Assembly (NCBI GenBank): GCA_947044365.1
Contig: OX345644.1
Coordinates: 250,001 to 314,000 of the forward strand
Origin: Petrosia ficiformis
Lineage: Eukaryota > Porifera > Demospongiae > Haplosclerida > Petrosiidae
Reading direction: 5' to 3'
DNA: 64,000 nt
A model generated the notes under the pieces. The model made no database searches. It had not been told where the DNA came from and worked only from the letters and a program-made list of their open reading frames with translations. How positions within the stretch are numbered: the stretch's first letter is position 1; every line of letters begins with the position of its first letter. The position numbers and the translations under genes were made by a program. Positions 62,074 to 64,000 of the stretch are shown here, piece by piece.

Positions 62074-63495
62074 TGTATGTATGTATGTATGTATGTATGT
62101 ATGTAGGTATGTATGTACGTATGTAGGTATGTATGTACGTATGTATGTACGTATGTATATACGTATGTACGTATGTATGTATGTATGTATGTACGTATGT
62201 ATGTATGTACATTGTGTTACTCGTATACTGTCAATGAAACATGTTTACAGAAAGCTCTTCAGAAGACTGTATTTCCTATTGGTCACATGACTAAGTCACA
62301 AGTTCGGAGGATTGCCAAAGAGGCAGGGTTACACAGAACAGCATGTAGAAAAGAGGTAATATATTATATGTATAGGTATAATATATGTAAGTACATGCAT
62401 GCATACCTACATACATACATAAGTACATACGTACATACATACATACATGTACATACATACATGTATGCATATATAGTTATATACATACATCTATTGCACA
62501 TTAGAGTATGGGTCTTTGTTTCATTGGTAAACGTAGATTCCCAAAGTTTATTGAGGAGGTGAGTCTACTGAATTTGAAATGTTTAATTTTTTTTATAACT
62601 AATAAAATGACTACCTGTAGTACATTGAAGAAAGACCAGGTCTCTTCATGTCACATGATGGTCATGTGATTGGAGAACATAGAGGTATTGTTAATCTATT
62701 TTATTATATAATTATTATACATATATATACACAGGTCATCATTACTATACTATTGGACAGAGGGCTAGAATTGGAGGGCAGACTCATTCCTGGTATGTTA
62801 GTGCGAAAAATGCAGAGACAAATGTAGTCACTGTGGTGAGTGTCTAACTGTGTATCCAATTTGTTACAACAGAAGTTTTTTTCATAATGTATATATCTCT
62901 CATAAAAGGTAGAAGGTTCTACAAACCTTTCTCTTTACTGTCACGTCTTCTCAACGTCTCCTCCATATTGGGTAAGAGAGAGAGAAGATGTAGAAGAGGA
63001 ATATTTCCAAGCCAGATATTGTCATCAACAAGAACTATGTAATTAAAATCATAACTTACCATAGATGGAGGATAGATGGAGGGATATATGGATATGTGGA
63101 TGGATAGATAAGTTAATGGATGGATAGATGGATGAATGGATGGAGGGATAGATGGATGGATAGATGGATGAATGGCTGGATAGGTGGCTGGATAAACAGA
63201 CGAAGGACGTGGATAAATTGTACAATACTTTCACATACACGTATAGTTTGGTGTAGAGTATCAAGAAATGGCAATAAAGGATTAATTATATATAGTGAGA
63301 ATCCATTAAGAGCTGTTACTCCTGGTCAGGTAAATCAATGAATAATTAATTACATTACATAAAAAGACTTGCAAACATAATGTCTTACTGTAAATATACT
63401 TGAATGTATTTCTTTACAATTAATTACAGTACATTGTATTTTACAATGGAGAAGAGTGTGTGGGAGGAGCTTGTATCATCAAGGCATTGCGTTGA
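61339..63495 (+). CDS. TRMU: Mitochondrial tRNA-specific 2-thiouridylase (MTU1/TRMU)
   Basis: Eleven exons, 363 codons: 61339-61429, 61512-61677, 61742-61905, 61963-62030, 62251-62355, 62505-62558, 62621-62684, 62735-62835, 62909-63038, 63247-63329, 63430-63495. It adds sulfur to U34 of mitochondrial tRNAs, using ATP. Motifs: PP-loop [15 protein letters not shown] at the N-terminus; first catalytic Cys in [28 protein letters not shown]; second catalytic Cys in [24 protein letters not shown]-terminal [19 protein letters not shown]. Exon 3 must begin at 61742 to give [18 protein letters not shown]; the AG nearer 61755 breaks phase. As in animal MTU1, only a short leader precedes the PP-loop. 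Both catalytic cysteines are present, so the gene looks functional. The last exon is a minimal form of the C-terminal barrel. Confidence 0.9.
62038..62210. repeat. (GTAT)n microsatellite in TRMU intron 4
   Basis: GTAT repeats with GTAC/GTAG variants fill the intron from just after the donor. The intron end is shared with copy G intron 18. Confidence 0.88.
63056..63200. repeat. (GGAT)n microsatellite in TRMU intron 9
   Basis: GGAT/AGAT repeats of the kind seen in FBXL13 introns. Confidence 0.8.
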
Positions 63496-63575
63496 CATAT
63501 CATTAGAACACTGTATTGATAATCACTAGATGTATATGTATTAAATTTCAATCAAAAACATTTTTTGTATACAAT

Positions 63576-63581
63576 AATAAA
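63576..63581 (+). terminator. TRMU polyadenylation signal
   Basis: AATAAA, 80 bp after the stop codon, inside A/T-rich sequence. Assigned by position. Confidence 0.5.
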
Positions 63582-63597
63582 TTAATAATGATTGTAT

Positions 63598-63664
63598 ATA
63601 CATATATAACTATATACATACAAACATACATAGTACATACATACATACATATATAGTACATACA

Positions 63665-63698
<34 letters not shown>

Positions 63699-63758
63699 GT
63701 ACATACATACATACATACATACATACATACATACATACATACATACATAGTACATACA

Positions 63759-63792
<34 letters not shown>

Positions 63793-63814
63793 CATACATA
63801 CATACATACATACA

Positions 63815-63848
<34 letters not shown>

Positions 63849-63892
63849 CATACATACATAGTACATACATACATACATACATAAATACACAT
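63598..63892. repeat. (CATA)n microsatellite downstream of TRMU
   Basis: About 295 bp of CATA repeats with periodic TATATAGTA or TAGTA breaks. The remaining 63893-64000 shows no recognisable exon. Confidence 0.9.
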
Positions 63893-64000
63893 ATAAATAG
63901 CTAATATCACTGATAACAAATCATTTCAGTATAATCATTTTCATAAACTCTATAACACAGGAGCACTTCTATCATTTGTTTTAGCCTTTTTGAGTTTATT

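Overview
This window is eukaryotic and metazoan. It is AT-rich, its genes are split by many short GT-AG introns, and it encodes adhesion GPCRs with GAIN/GPS and family-B 7TM domains, an axonemal F-box/LRR protein, a Rabenosyn-5-like protein and a mitochondrial tRNA thiouridylase. Compact introns, dense microsatellites and a lineage-specific adhesion GPCR expansion suggest an early-branching animal, most plausibly a demosponge. The species is an inference. All gene models were built by hand from splice signals, reading phase and paralogue comparison. Every complete model closes in frame over all its exons.

Layout. Left edge: the 5' part of a Rabenosyn-5 (RBSN) gene on the minus strand (1-1396). 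It is head-to-head with an FBXL13/DRC6-like gene on the plus strand (1590-8325). The 193-bp space between them holds a near-perfect RFX X-box. FBXL13 also carries a convincing U12-type AT-AC intron (2335-2506). Middle (8545-60742): seven direct-orientation paralogues of one adhesion GPCR family, here called A to G. Six are complete 20-exon genes. Copy F has lost exons 5-19 but keeps a phase-compatible path to a secreted protein. The gaps between copies hold a DIRS-like retroelement, LINE 3' ends, foldback elements, receptor relics and misplaced pieces of the two flanking single-copy genes. Right: a TRMU/MTU1-like gene (61339-63495), then tetranucleotide repeats to the edge.

Receptor design. 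Order: signal peptide; a Cys-rich N-terminal module with a CCW motif; a Ser/Thr-rich stalk; a hormone-receptor-like (HormR) domain; GAIN; GPS with HL/T; 7TM; a variable cytoplasmic tail. Exons 11-18 (GPS and 7TM), and even some introns, are almost identical between copies. The stalk (exon 3) and tail (exon 20) are radically different. Stalks use repeat units of 63, 27 or 18 nt at the same position. Tails come in three kinds: a short tail (A, B), a tail of 13-residue Tyr repeats with YDxP motifs like p130Cas substrate domains (C, D, E), and a short Lys/Glu-rich tail ending like a PDZ ligand (F, G). The pattern is a conserved signalling core with hypervariable ends, apparently maintained by tandem duplication and gene conversion.

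History. Relic exons 13-16, an exon-19 relic beside a LINE tail repeated before D, F and G, TRMU 5' flank copied three times, and FBXL13 fragments inside the array all point to repeated unequal exchange. The duplicated unit reached into both neighbouring genes.
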